Shown piece after piece: positions 1 through 6,916 of a DNA stretch of 15,932 bases. A model generated the notes under the pieces. That model searched no databases. It was not told where the DNA came from and saw nothing but the letters and a program-made list of their open reading frames with translations. Numbering within the stretch: position 1 is the stretch's first letter; every line of letters begins with the position of its first letter. The stretch comes from Nitrososphaeraceae archaeon (GTDB taxonomy: Archaea > Thermoproteota > Nitrososphaeria > Nitrososphaerales > Nitrososphaeraceae), in the NCBI GenBank assembly GCA_025936955.1, contig JAICSL010000013.1:1-15932 (forward strand), written 5' to 3'. The position numbers were made by a program, and so were the translations under genes.

Positions 1-975
1 GATAGATTACTTCCAAATTCACAGTCTTTTGTAAAAAGAGCTCCGATGATAATGAATGAGAGGTTTCTTCCTCCACCTGTTGCTGAGCATGGATTTTCTG
101 CACTTCTTGAAGTTGGTAATAACGAGAGTTTCAAAAGTATGAAAACAGAAAAAAAAAGCACTTACCTATTTGATACAGGAGTAAGTGAAAATGGAGTAAT
201 TTATAATGCTGATATATTTGGTATAGATTTAACATTTATAGAATCTATTATACTTAGCCATGGGCATTTAGATCATTTTACCGGACTTCCAAGCATACTT
301 AGACGCATATCAAGACCTACAAAAGTAATATGCCATCCTGATGCATTTCTCAGAAGATGGATAGTATATCCAGATGGTAACAGAGCAATGATGCCTACAT
401 TAGACGAAGAATCACTCGTAAAGCAAGGAGCCATAATAAATAAAATTAATTGTCCTAGTTTTTTGCCATCTTTAATAGATAATAATGATCCTATTGATGC
501 TAGCAAGATTGACTATAGCACTGAGTCACCACCTCTATTACTAATCACAGGACAAATACCAAGAGAAACAACCTTTGAGAAAGGTTTTCCTGTCCAATAT
601 AAAGAAGACCCGCAAGATAAGCGGAATCTTATTCCAGACCCATTTGTTAACGATGATCAAGCAATAATAGCCAATATTAAAGGAAAAGGGTTAGTAATAA
701 TTACCGGTTGTGGTCACGCAGGAATAATTAATACTATACTATATGCAAAGTTATTAACAGGCGTAAATAGAATTCATTCAGTGATAGGAGGATTTCACTT
801 AACTGGTGGAATGTATGAAGATAAAATAGAACAGACAATTGAAGAATTGCAAAAGGCAAATCCAGAGTATGTTATACCTTGTCACTGCACGGGTTGGAAA
901 GCTATTAATAGAATAATAGATACAATGCCCGGAAAGTTCGTACAGACTAGCGTAGGTACTACTTTTACTTTTTGA
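1..975 (+). CDS. Metallo-beta-lactamase-fold hydrolase, 5' end outside the window
   Basis: This is a metal-dependent hydrolase of the MBL superfamily, closest in pattern to the COG1237 group, in which some archaeal members act in pterin biosynthesis; the substrate here is unknown. The HxHxDH metal site (HGHLDH) is encoded at 259-276, inside the typical context of an FDTG strand followed by LSHGHLDH. Further metal-binding histidines are expected in GCGHAG (about 708-722), GGFHLTGG (about 787-810) and PCHCTGW (about 877-897). The frame is open to base 1, and the residues before the first ATG (base 46), together with AEHGFSALLEV after it, fit the family's N-terminal strand. The real start is therefore probably upstream of the window. 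ATG 46 remains a possible internal start giving 309 residues. The fold assignment is secure; the exact function is not. Confidence 0.88.
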   Translation, partial: DRLLPNSQSFVKRAPMIMNERFLPPPVAEHGFSALLEVGNNESFKSMKTEKKSTYLFDTGVSENGVIYNADIFGIDLTFIESIILSHGHLDHFTGLPSILRRISRPTKVICHPDAFLRRWIVYPDGNRAMMPTLDEESLVKQGAIINKINCPSFLPSLIDNNDPIDASKIDYSTESPPLLLITGQIPRETTFEKGFPVQYKEDPQDKRNLIPDPFVNDDQAIIANIKGKGLVIITGCGHAGIINTILYAKLLTGVNRIHSVIGGFHLTGGMYEDKIEQTIEELQKANPEYVIPCHCTGWKAINRIIDTMPGKFVQTSVGTTFTF

Positions 976-1351
976 GCAATCAATTTAAGAAAAAAGGTAA
1001 AGTAAAGGAAATTTATATGATTAAAGAAATGCACAGGATGACAAGCTAGAATATTTATTCCATGAATATAGTCTAAACATATACTGTTTTCCGAAATCAT
1101 TTGGAGAACTGATGTGATATCAATTCATCATAAATAGAACATACTTATTTTCTGATACTGGTACAAACATCATTAGATACAATCCTTTTGAGTTGCTTAT
1201 CGATTTGAGCCAATATTATGACCATCCATCCATCCATATATGCTTTGAATATTCTTCCCAGTAGTTACTTTTATCAGTCTACCGAATATGTTCATATCCT
1301 TTCTAAAAGATTTAAGTTGTTTGACTTTTAATCAAATTGTAGGCAGAGGAT
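976..1351. other. Intergenic spacer with a short CCAT repeat
   Basis: No convincing gene is seen in these 376 bases. Four tandem CCAT units lie at 1222-1237. One plus-strand stretch ending in TAG before 1270 stays open for about 45 codons but has no good start, so it is treated as chance. Confidence 0.5.
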
Positions 1352-1870
1352 ATGGACACTTTTGAATGTATAAAAACCAAAATTGAAGTAAGAGAATTCA
1401 GTAAACGGGATGTTCCATCGGAAATAAGAAAAAAAGTTCTCGAAGCTGCAAGACTAACAGGCACAGGTCTTAATACCCAACACTGGCGCTTCATCCTTGT
1501 CGATAATAAAGACAATCTCAAAAAGCTAGCAGAAGATAGTACAAGTGGAAGCTGGGTTGCAGGTGCCAATTTTGCAATAATTATTCTAACTAACCCAAAG
1601 TACCATTTTCATTCCATAGATGCAGGAAGAGTACTGCAGAATATGCAGCTGGCAGCATGGAATAGCCAGATATGTTCGGGCCTCTTTACAGGAATAAAAC
1701 AAGAGCAACTTCAAACCGACTTTGAAATACCCGAAAATCTTAGTCCTACGATCATAGCGGGTTTTGGATATCCTGCAAGGGAGGTTACAGGGAAAATGAA
1801 AAAGAAAAACCGCTTGCAGCTCCATGAACTAGTCTACTATGAAAAATATGGCAACTCCGAACTAGTGTAA
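1352..1870 (+). CDS. Nitroreductase-like FMN flavoprotein
   Basis: The 172 residues match the small single-domain nitroreductase family, FMN-dependent enzymes that use NAD(P)H to reduce nitro compounds, quinones or flavins. An N-terminal EVREFS segment (residues 12-17, R14 in the FMN-phosphate position) is followed by GLNTQHWRFI (39-48), the counterpart of the family's PSGNxQPW loop. Residues 90-110 hold the D-x-G..LQNMQLAAW helix and 137-142 the GFGYPA turn near the C-terminus. The proline-serine of the usual PSGN loop is replaced, so substrate and flavin binding may differ. A purine-rich AGAGGA just before ATG 1352 can act as a ribosome binding site. It stands alone; its neighbours give no functional clue. 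Confidence 0.85.
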   Translation: MDTFECIKTKIEVREFSKRDVPSEIRKKVLEAARLTGTGLNTQHWRFILVDNKDNLKKLAEDSTSGSWVAGANFAIIILTNPKYHFHSIDAGRVLQNMQLAAWNSQICSGLFTGIKQEQLQTDFEIPENLSPTIIAGFGYPAREVTGKMKKKNRLQLHELVYYEKYGNSELV

Positions 1871-1884
1871 AATAACTAACACAA

Positions 1885-1889
1885 TTTTT
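1885..1889 (+). terminator. Short oligo-T tract after the nitroreductase gene
   Basis: Five T residues begin 15 bases after the stop codon. Archaeal termination commonly uses oligo-T in the non-template strand, but a T5 tract is weak evidence in such AT-rich DNA. Confidence 0.22.
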
Positions 1890-1969
1890 ACGAGATTTGA
1901 ATCCTATAAAATGCAGAATTTCGTCTTTTCTTGATAAGAGGAATGATAAGGAGATAAAAAAAAGAAACT

Positions 1970-2089
1970 ATGTTTTATTATGATTTTTTCATTTTCACTA
2001 TATCAGTTGTGCTACTCTGGTTCTTAGGTTTAATTTTTAAGATGTCTTGCAGCACATATTATATTTTCAATCCTCAACAAACCATGTAA
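1970..2089 (+). CDS. Possible 39-residue single-helix membrane peptide
   Basis: A small ATG-to-TAA frame encodes about 18 consecutive hydrophobic residues (roughly residues 6-23, FFIFTISVVLLWFLGLIF), followed by a short polar tail with one cysteine. An AAGGAG sequence lies near 1948-1953, about 16 bases before the start, which is far for a ribosome binding site. No family is recognised. Long hydrophobic runs arise easily by chance from T-rich DNA, so this is only a candidate. The rest of the 1871-2402 spacer shows nothing clear; a minus-strand frame at 2138-2329 has the composition of non-coding DNA. Confidence 0.22.
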   Translation: MFYYDFFIFTISVVLLWFLGLIFKMSCSTYYIFNPQQTM

Positions 2090-2402
2090 TGTATTAATTA
2101 AAAAATTGATCAGGTTAATTCTATTCTATCAGATTGTCTATCCTGGATAAGACATTGATAAAAATCTCAATTCCAATGCTTTGTACATAGAAAAACATAA
2201 AATTGTCATCTGAAGACGTATTAGTATTAGAGCGCCGTCTATATGCTTGTTAATTGTATTGCTTTTAGATACATATCTTACTCCACAGTTGTTATAATTA
2301 AATGAAAACATCCATGATTTGATTGTCAATAGGAGAAAGCCAACATTTGCCTATATTTGTAGTGCTAGACAAGCAGATTTGATGAACACATAGTAACGCA
2401 AG

Positions 2403-3047
2403 TTAGGTTCGTGGATGGTATTTTGGGTTTATCCACTCAATAAATGGGGCATAATTTAATGAGCGACTGTCATAAAGATATTCTGGTAGCATTTTAACAT
2501 ATTTGAATCCATTCTTTAATTGAAATGAGAAAACTGGATCATATATTTCATCTTTTATCACTTTGTTAGCATAATCATCTGCAGACATCTTGTCTGCATA
2601 TTCACAATAGTTGTATAATCTACCTCCACCTATTATCCTTTTTAGATTGAATTCTATCGCTAATTGCTTTCTAGCATTAAAGAGCTTTGTTGCAATTCCC
2701 ATACGACGAAAATTAGGATGGCTGCATATGTCATCTGCGTAAAGGGTATCGCCGCGTTTAGGATCATGACTTTTGAAGATACCACGATTTCCAGCTATAC
2801 TATACCATGTGTGACTACAATATTTAGGATCTAATAGGACAATTAAACTGGTTGCAGATCCAACTATCATTCCGTCTTCTAATTCTGCACAAAATTGTCC
2901 TTCCGGAAATAGATTGATATGGTCTTCTAGAAATGATGGTTCATATATCATTCCATCAGCAACATCTGGAAATGATTCTCTTTGTATTGCAACTATCTTA
3001 GAAATGTCTTTTTTAGAAGTGTTTCTAATTATAACCTTAAAAGTCAT
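2403..3047 (-). CDS. GNAT-family N-acetyltransferase
   Basis: This 214-residue protein belongs to the GNAT fold, which transfers an acetyl group from acetyl-CoA to an amine; the acceptor is unknown. It starts with a typical beta-1/alpha-1 pattern (KVIIRNTSKKDISKIVAIQRESFP), has a central strand with ADDICSHPNFRRMGIATKLF (residues 104-123), and ends with a NGFKYVKMLPEYL strand (179-191). The pyrophosphate-binding motif A is RRMGIA (114-119). The domain fills nearly the whole protein, with about 25 extra residues at the end (SRSLNYAPFIEWINPKY). The length exceeds a minimal GNAT domain because of an insertion at about 76-102. ATG 3047 lies 20-36 bases from a TATA-like run, which suits a leaderless or short-leader message. 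It is a single gene with no operon partner. Confidence 0.85.
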   Translation of the reverse strand: MTFKVIIRNTSKKDISKIVAIQRESFPDVADGMIYEPSFLEDHINLFPEGQFCAELEDGMIVGSATSLIVLLDPKYCSHTWYSIAGNRGIFKSHDPKRGDTLYADDICSHPNFRRMGIATKLFNARKQLAIEFNLKRIIGGGRLYNYCEYADKMSADDYANKVIKDEIYDPVFSFQLKNGFKYVKMLPEYLYDSRSLNYAPFIEWINPKYHPRT

Positions 3048-3066
3048 GTTAAGTACTAAAATGTGC

Positions 3067-3083
3067 TTATTTATTTATTTATT
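3067..3083 (-). promoter_or_regulatory. TATA-like element before the acetyltransferase gene
   Basis: On the minus strand four AATA-type units form an A/T-only run 20-36 bases before the start codon. This is where an archaeal TATA box would sit for a leaderless transcript. It is also a simple tetranucleotide repeat, so copy number could vary. Confidence 0.4.
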
Positions 3084-3423
3084 GAACGCTGAGAAAAGGC
3101 TTAGATGTATAATACTATCATTTCATATTATTATGTTATCTGATCTAACTATTCTGGTTCACAAGACTTGTTTCAAACTGAGCTGGTTACCTGCTTGTTT
3201 TTATACTATAGTTATCTATTATTTGATATGTATTGAGGCATAAAAATTTTATATCTTCAATTAATTCTATAGCGCCATATTGATGTTTTTATACGGATCT
3301 ATATTTACTGCCAATTTATGATTATTCAATTACGTAGGATTTTGACAAAATGAAAGTCAGAATCTTATCGACGATGCTTTTAACGATCTTCTATGGATAA
3401 ATAAAGATAATATAGGTAAGTAT
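3084..3423. other. Spacer without a recognised gene
   Basis: The stretch lies between the acetyltransferase promoter and the end of the zinc-finger gene. A plus-strand frame at 2914-3243 runs through it, but it overlaps the acetyltransferase gene in antisense and gives a low-complexity hydrophobic translation, so it is not called. Confidence 0.4.
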
Positions 3424-3636
3424 CTATCTGTGCCTGCGTATATCTATTTTCTTCTCCTTTTCCTGCTGTACATGATGTAGTCTGTCTTCCTCATGTAGGA
3501 ATTCCATTCCACAACTATGGCATTTCATAATAGATTGGTGATGTACTTTCTTTGCATGTTGTATCAATTCTTGATGTTTGTTGAATCTGGTCCGACACAC
3601 CTTACAAAGGTTTTTCTCACGATGTAAGAAATCCAT
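3424..3636 (-). CDS. Small C2H2 zinc-finger protein, 70 residues
   Basis: The first finger is canonical: C11-x2-C14-x12-H27-x4-H32, with F18 and L24 at the usual hydrophobic core positions. A second finger begins with C39-x2-C42 and has paired histidines H54-H55 at the right distance, but no histidine three to five residues later, so it is incomplete or uses another ligand such as H48 or the adjacent pair. The C-terminus (EKEKKIDIRRHR) is strongly basic. C2H2 mini-proteins of this size are common in thaumarchaea and are presumed to bind nucleic acid or protein; no target is known. ATG 3636 has an ATATAAAA box about 35 bases upstream. Confidence 0.8.
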   Translation of the reverse strand: MDFLHREKNLCKVCRTRFNKHQELIQHAKKVHHQSIMKCHSCGMEFLHEEDRLHHVQQEKEKKIDIRRHR

Positions 3637-3670
3637 AATAATCTATATGATACTGTCTGTTATAAAGATC

Positions 3671-3678
3671 TTTTATAT
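3671..3678 (-). promoter_or_regulatory. TATA box of the C2H2 zinc-finger gene
   Basis: The minus strand reads ATATAAAA 35-42 bases before the start codon, giving a leader of about 10 bases if transcription starts about 26 bases downstream of the box centre. Confidence 0.45.
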
Positions 3679-3779
3679 GGATATTTTATAATGGTAAATC
3701 AGTACTATCTGTAGCTATATGGATTTAAGAGTAAAGTTCCAAAATAAATCATGTCAAGTCTACAATTATAGTAACAGGT

Positions 3780-3881
3780 TTAAAAACGGTCTTTACTTAT
3801 TCTTGGTAGTCTCGCAGTCTCGCAACTATCATAATAATTAAGACAATATTCGTATTCCAGACCACATAACGGACAAGACAA
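3780..3881 (-). CDS. 33-residue cysteine-rich mini-protein, CPLCG motif
   Basis: On the minus strand a TTG-to-TAA frame encodes a peptide that begins MSCPLCGLEYEYCLNYYD. It has a CPLCG zinc-knuckle half (C3, C6) and two more cysteines (C13, C20), enough to hold one zinc ion. The remaining residues are a basic tail (ARLPRISKDRF). The start is TTG; no ATG or GTG exists in frame before the upstream stop. A strong A/T box (AAAAATATATAATAAA on the minus strand, 3902-3917) lies 21-36 bases upstream, as expected for a leaderless message. It lies between the C2H2 gene and the phosphate operon, all on one strand. The family is not recognised. The CPLCG motif and promoter position argue for a real gene, but the short length keeps certainty moderate. 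Confidence 0.45.
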   Translation of the reverse strand: MSCPLCGLEYEYCLNYYDSCETARLPRISKDRF

Positions 3882-3901
3882 AAAGGCGTTGAGATGATTA
3901 T

Positions 3902-3917
3902 TTTATTATATATTTTT
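3902..3917 (-). promoter_or_regulatory. TATA box of the 33-residue protein gene
   Basis: The minus strand holds a continuous A/T run containing TATATAATA, 21-36 bases before the TTG start. It also lies just after the phosphate permease gene; a run of six T on the minus strand (3920-3925) next to it could terminate that operon. Confidence 0.35.
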
Positions 3918-3999
3918 CTAAAAAAGACCTTGCGCAATCCCCAATTTGATTAAAGAATGTTTACTGTGGGGTTCTTGTAACAATTACGTTAAATAATTA

Positions 4000-5010
4000 T
4001 TAATTGTTAATATTTATTATCGCTTTTATCACAATAAGACTTAAAGCAGCAACCGCTGCGCTAGATGGTATAGTTATTAGCCAAGCATATACTATCCGTT
4101 TCCCAATCCCCCATCTGACGGCAGATAGTCTTTTTGTTGCACCCGCACCCATGATAGCACCAGAAATTGCATGAGTAGTACTTACAGGAATTCCAAACAA
4201 AGCCATTAATGTCAATATAACTCCGCCTCCAGTTTCAGCACAAAACCCTTGATATGGTCTTAGACTAGTTAATCTGAATGCCATTGTTTTTACAATTCGC
4301 CATCCACCAAAAAAAGTGCCAAGAGCGATAGCAGAGGCAGCGGCGAGTATTACAGGAATCGGTATCACAAAAGATTCCGAACGTAAAAATCCCCCTGCAA
4401 TTAATAATGCGGTAATAACACCCATTGTTTTTTGTCCATCATTTGCTCCGTGAGTTAGAGAAAAGAATGCAGAAGATGCTATTTGGATCTTGCCAAACAC
4501 CTTATTAACCTTCGAAGGCCTTGCTTGATGCAAAAAGTACATGATGGCTATCGCAAAACCAAAGGCAATTACAAACCCAAGCATTGGGGAAATAATCATA
4601 AAGGTTAATGTTTTTTGAACTCCTGGTAATACAATAGCCTTACTACCGCCGGCTATTAATCCTGAACCAATCAACCCGCCAATTAATGCATGACTACTTG
4701 ATGAGGGAAGTCCAAAGTACCACGTAATCAAGTCCCATACAATAGCTCCTATCAATCCTGCAAGAATAACATAAACAGTAGAAAATTCAGGTTGTATGAT
4801 TCCTTTCCCGACCGTTGCTGCTACTGCAGTACCAAAGACAAACGGACCAGCAAAATTTGCCAAAGCAGCCATAGCTACAGCTTGGATAGGCTTGAGAACT
4901 CTAGTTCCTACAACAGTTGCTATCGAGTTTGCAGAATCATGAAAACCATTAACAAAATCAAAAAAAAGTGCTGTTGCTATTATTCCATAAACAAGAATTT
5001 GATCTGGCAT
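4000..5010 (-). CDS. pit: Inorganic phosphate transporter, PiT family
   Basis: This 336-residue integral membrane protein belongs to the PiT family, which imports phosphate (often as a metal-phosphate complex) with H+ or Na+. The two inverted family signatures are present: GFHDSANSIAT (residues 22-32, with D25 and N27) and LTHGANDGQKTMGV (185-198). Each is followed by a serine-rich re-entrant segment, GLPSSSSHALIGG (100-112) and GIPVSTTHAISGAIMG (273-288). Hydrophobic segments fill the rest, and the length is normal for archaeal members. It is the second gene of a two-gene operon, starting 18 bases after the DUF47 gene ends. This order, a DUF47 protein next to pit, is widespread in bacteria and archaea. 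Confidence 0.95.
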   Translation of the reverse strand: MPDQILVYGIIATALFFDFVNGFHDSANSIATVVGTRVLKPIQAVAMAALANFAGPFVFGTAVAATVGKGIIQPEFSTVYVILAGLIGAIVWDLITWYFGLPSSSSHALIGGLIGSGLIAGGSKAIVLPGVQKTLTFMIISPMLGFVIAFGFAIAIMYFLHQARPSKVNKVFGKIQIASSAFFSLTHGANDGQKTMGVITALLIAGGFLRSESFVIPIPVILAAASAIALGTFFGGWRIVKTMAFRLTSLRPYQGFCAETGGGVILTLMALFGIPVSTTHAISGAIMGAGATKRLSAVRWGIGKRIVYAWLITIPSSAAVAALSLIVIKAIININN

Positions 5011-5028
5011 AATAATACAATGTCACGC

Positions 5029-5673
5029 TCATCCATTACCATATTTTAACGCAATGTCTTCTATAACGTCCGCAACATCTGCACAGCGATCAACAGCACC
5101 CTCAAGGGTTTCATAAATTTCTTTTAATTTTATTATCTCAATAGGATTGCTTGTTTGAAATAATTCTGCAATGGCAGTACGATAGATAGTATCAGCTTGT
5201 TGTTCATAGTTTACTATATTTCTCGAATGTTCTATCAAGACACTTGCACTTTTTAAGTTTCTTATTCGCGTTACCAATAGCTGAACTTCTTGAGAAGCTG
5301 AAAGCAAGACCTTTGCTAGTTCCAACATATGTTCAGTGGGCTTCTGGATTACAAATAATACAAATCTGTTGGCCACTCCCTCAGTAGCATCCAAGACTTC
5401 GTCTATTGCACTAGTAAGTCTGGATATATCTTCCGGGTCTAAAGGAGTCACAAATGTTTTATCCAAAATTCTAAATAACTTGTGAGTAATTTGATCTCCT
5501 TCGTGCTCAAGATTCTTAATTATACTGGAGCTTGTTTCGCCATTGATATTATCTTTTGACATGAATTCGACCAAAGCTGATGTTGCTTTTACTAAATTAT
5601 TAGCTTGCTCTTCCAATACACCAATAATCTCCTTATCATTGGAACGTATCCATGATAGAAAATTTCTGTTCAT
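5029..5673 (-). CDS. DUF47 / PhoU-like protein, partner of the phosphate transporter
   Basis: The 214 residues form an all-helical PhoU-like protein of the DUF47 (COG1392) family. Family landmarks are LEHEGDQITHKL (55-66, metal-binding E/D pattern), the FVTPLDPEDISRL turn (74-86), DEVLDATEGVANR (91-103), EQQADTIYR (157-165) and, near the end, EIYETLEGAVDRCADVADVIEDI (185-207) with its E and D ligands. Such proteins bind metal clusters and are thought to control the adjacent PiT permease on the cytoplasmic side of the membrane. It is the first gene of the operon and so governs the promoter. The region before ATG 5673 holds an A/T box overlapping a perfect 16-bp palindrome, a possible phosphate-responsive operator (inference). 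Confidence 0.93.
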   Translation of the reverse strand: MNRNFLSWIRSNDKEIIGVLEEQANNLVKATSALVEFMSKDNINGETSSSIIKNLEHEGDQITHKLFRILDKTFVTPLDPEDISRLTSAIDEVLDATEGVANRFVLFVIQKPTEHMLELAKVLLSASQEVQLLVTRIRNLKSASVLIEHSRNIVNYEQQADTIYRTAIAELFQTSNPIEIIKLKEIYETLEGAVDRCADVADVIEDIALKYGNG

Positions 5674-5716
5674 CTCTAAATTATAACTTTATCTTACTAA
5701 TTATGTAAATCTATAG

Positions 5717-5736
5717 TAAATATATAGATCTATATA
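5717..5736 (-). promoter_or_regulatory. Promoter region of the DUF47-pit operon with a 16-bp palindrome
   Basis: TATATAGATCTATATA at 5721-5736 is a perfect palindrome. It overlaps the minus-strand A/T box TATATATTTA (rc of 5717-5726), which lies 44-53 bases before the DUF47 start. A dimeric repressor bound here would block the TATA-binding protein; this is inference. Confidence 0.4.
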
Positions 5737-5759
5737 CCTATATGGAAAATACCATTTTT

Positions 5760-5771
5760 TTGCAATTGCAA
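5760..5771. repeat. 12-bp perfect palindrome
   Basis: TTGCAATTGCAA reads the same on both strands. It lies 87 bases upstream of the DUF47 start. Confidence 0.5.
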
Positions 5772-5804
5772 GACTTACTCATATAAGTAATTTGAAAGAC
5801 ATTT

Positions 5805-5826
5805 AATTATATTGAACAATATAATT
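5805..5826. repeat. 22-base inverted repeat with 10-bp arms
   Basis: The arms AATTATATTG and CAATATAATT are perfect complements separated by AA. After one mismatch, two more pairs extend the stem. The sequence is almost entirely A/T. It lies in the 592-base spacer between two divergent genes, so it could serve either side. Confidence 0.55.
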
Positions 5827-6188
5827 TAAGGATATAAAATTGGTAAATTCTAATGGTAAGAAACATCTGAGAAACAATAAATAATAAAAATAAAGCCCAA
5901 TTGACCCAACGATGTGTTTTGCCATAGGAAAATTTAGAAATTAGCTTTCAAATATAGACTGATCTTTGACTTTTGTTATAATGAATTTTATTTTATTTCT
6001 GAATATATCTTCCCCAGTCTACTAAATAGAATTATCAAATCTAAATCTAAAAACTCTCAATTTTTATCTTACGTTAGTTTGAGTCATATCCGTTTTGTAT
6101 TTGTATATGATTTTATCCTACTTCCTTAATCAATTTTTCTTCTTCTTATTCTTTTGTAGGGTACAAGATTTATGTAGTTTCTCACGCT
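5827..6188. other. Spacer without a recognised gene
   Basis: This central part of the divergent spacer is AT-rich, with T-rich runs around 5985-6000 and 6125-6155. All frames are broken by stops, and no coding or RNA signal is seen. Confidence 0.4.
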
Positions 6189-6209
6189 TGTCGAATATAC
6201 TGTTCGACA
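6189..6209. repeat. Inverted repeat upstream of the unknown 180-residue gene
   Basis: TGTCGAA and TTCGACA are perfect 7-bp arms around a 7-base spacer (TATACTG). The element ends 15 bases before the A/T box of the downstream gene, a usual place for an archaeal activator or repressor site. Confidence 0.4.
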
Positions 6210-6224
6210 GCAATACAGTAAGAC

Positions 6225-6232
6225 ATAAATTT
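6225..6232 (+). promoter_or_regulatory. TATA-like box before the 180-residue gene
   Basis: ATAAATTT is followed by a run of T. A start about 25 bases downstream of its centre would place transcript initiation near 6252, exactly at the ATG of a five-codon minicistron. Confidence 0.35.
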
Positions 6233-6251
6233 TTTCTTAGCAATACAACTT

Positions 6252-6269
6252 ATGAGTAACTACAAGTGA
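6252..6269 (+). other. Five-codon minicistron overlapping the GTG start
   Basis: ATG-AGT-AAC-TAC-AAG-TGA encodes MSNYK. Its stop overlaps the next start in the sequence GTGA (GTG 6266, TGA 6267), the classic arrangement for coupled re-initiation. The alternative is a one-base loss joining MSNYK to the next frame. See findings. Confidence 0.35.
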
Positions 6270-6808
6270 ATTCGGAATATATAATTAAAGGTCCTAGACC
6301 CGGACAGTCCAAGATATTCTTAGATGGTAATGAAATTGGAGAGATAAAGAAAGGAGAAGATCCCACAACTTTTAAACTTGTAAACAAGGATGGTATTGAG
6401 TGGATTCTGACCAATAATGTACATGGTAATGTTCGTCCTTTTTCTATCTCTGTATTTGAGCAAAATAAGACAAAAGGTGATTCAAGTAAAGAAGTGCTAA
6501 CTATTATAGAGCATCTATTCAAATACAATGGCAAAGTTTACATGCTCACAAATCATCCAGAGGGAAGACACTGGAACGAATACCTTAGCGGCCCAAGATA
6601 CATTAGCAGATTAGATAACTTTCCATACTCTGATCTAACAGAATTAGATCATCATATAAAGCACAGACTAAGGAGATTTCGAGGAGTATCGGTAGGGGAG
6701 GCCTCTGGTTTGGGGATAGAGGGTCATCATGTTAAGGTCAGCAAGGAGTTAGAGGATATCGGTTTGTTTATTGCTGCCAGTTCGTATTTATTATATTCCA
6801 CAGCCTAA
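6266..6808 (+). CDS. Unknown 180-residue protein, possibly LURP-one/tubby-like
   Basis: No family is recognised with certainty. The first 100 residues look like an all-beta fold with short strands and turns: YIIKGP, SKIFLDGNEIGEIKKG, TTFKLVNKDGIEWILTN, RPFSISVFEQ, KVYMLTNHPEG. The last 20 residues (ELEDIGLFIAASSYLLYSTA) form a hydrophobic helix. Strand-rich proteins with a buried C-terminal helix resemble the LURP-one/tubby/scramblase fold, but this is only a pattern likeness. The middle has a basic, histidine-rich stretch (ELDHHIKHRLRRFRG, 126-140). GTG 6266 is the only start after the in-frame stop at 6257. An ATG lies 14 bases upstream in another frame, which makes the N-terminus uncertain. 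It is a single gene followed by a T7 terminator. Confidence 0.72.
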   Translation: MNSEYIIKGPRPGQSKIFLDGNEIGEIKKGEDPTTFKLVNKDGIEWILTNNVHGNVRPFSISVFEQNKTKGDSSKEVLTIIEHLFKYNGKVYMLTNHPEGRHWNEYLSGPRYISRLDNFPYSDLTELDHHIKHRLRRFRGVSVGEASGLGIEGHHVKVSKELEDIGLFIAASSYLLYSTA

Positions 6809-6810
6809 TA

Positions 6811-6817
6811 TTTTTTT
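6811..6817 (+). terminator. T7 tract after the 180-residue gene
   Basis: Seven T residues begin two bases after the stop codon, a good candidate for an archaeal oligo-T terminator. Confidence 0.45.
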
Positions 6818-6916
6818 AACTTATCTATACATAGATGCTATGTATCTCTTGTCTTTCGAAGACATAATATTGATATGAAATGACTATGCCGTCATAATAA
6901 AGATAAAATAAGTAAA

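Noticed and set aside
273..506. Minus-strand 77-codon frame
   Set aside because: Lies wholly inside the metallo-hydrolase gene in antisense and has no motif.
882..1100. Minus-strand 72-codon frame
   Set aside because: Overlaps the conserved end of the metallo-hydrolase gene; the F/I/L-rich translation is typical of reversed A-rich coding DNA.
1222..1237. Four CCAT units as a possible phase-variable or CRISPR-like repeat
   Set aside because: Too short, not inside a gene, and not spaced by unique sequence.
2138..2329. Minus-strand 63-codon frame in a spacer
   Set aside because: No ribosome binding site, clear promoter or recognisable pattern; composition is that of random AT-rich DNA.
2914..3243. 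Plus-strand 109-codon frame
   Set aside because: Its first third is antisense to the acetyltransferase gene and the rest is a low-complexity hydrophobic run in a spacer.
3808..3823. Tandem AGTCTCGC pair
   Set aside because: Two 8-bp copies inside the coding frame of the 33-residue protein; probably chance or a small duplication with no wider pattern.
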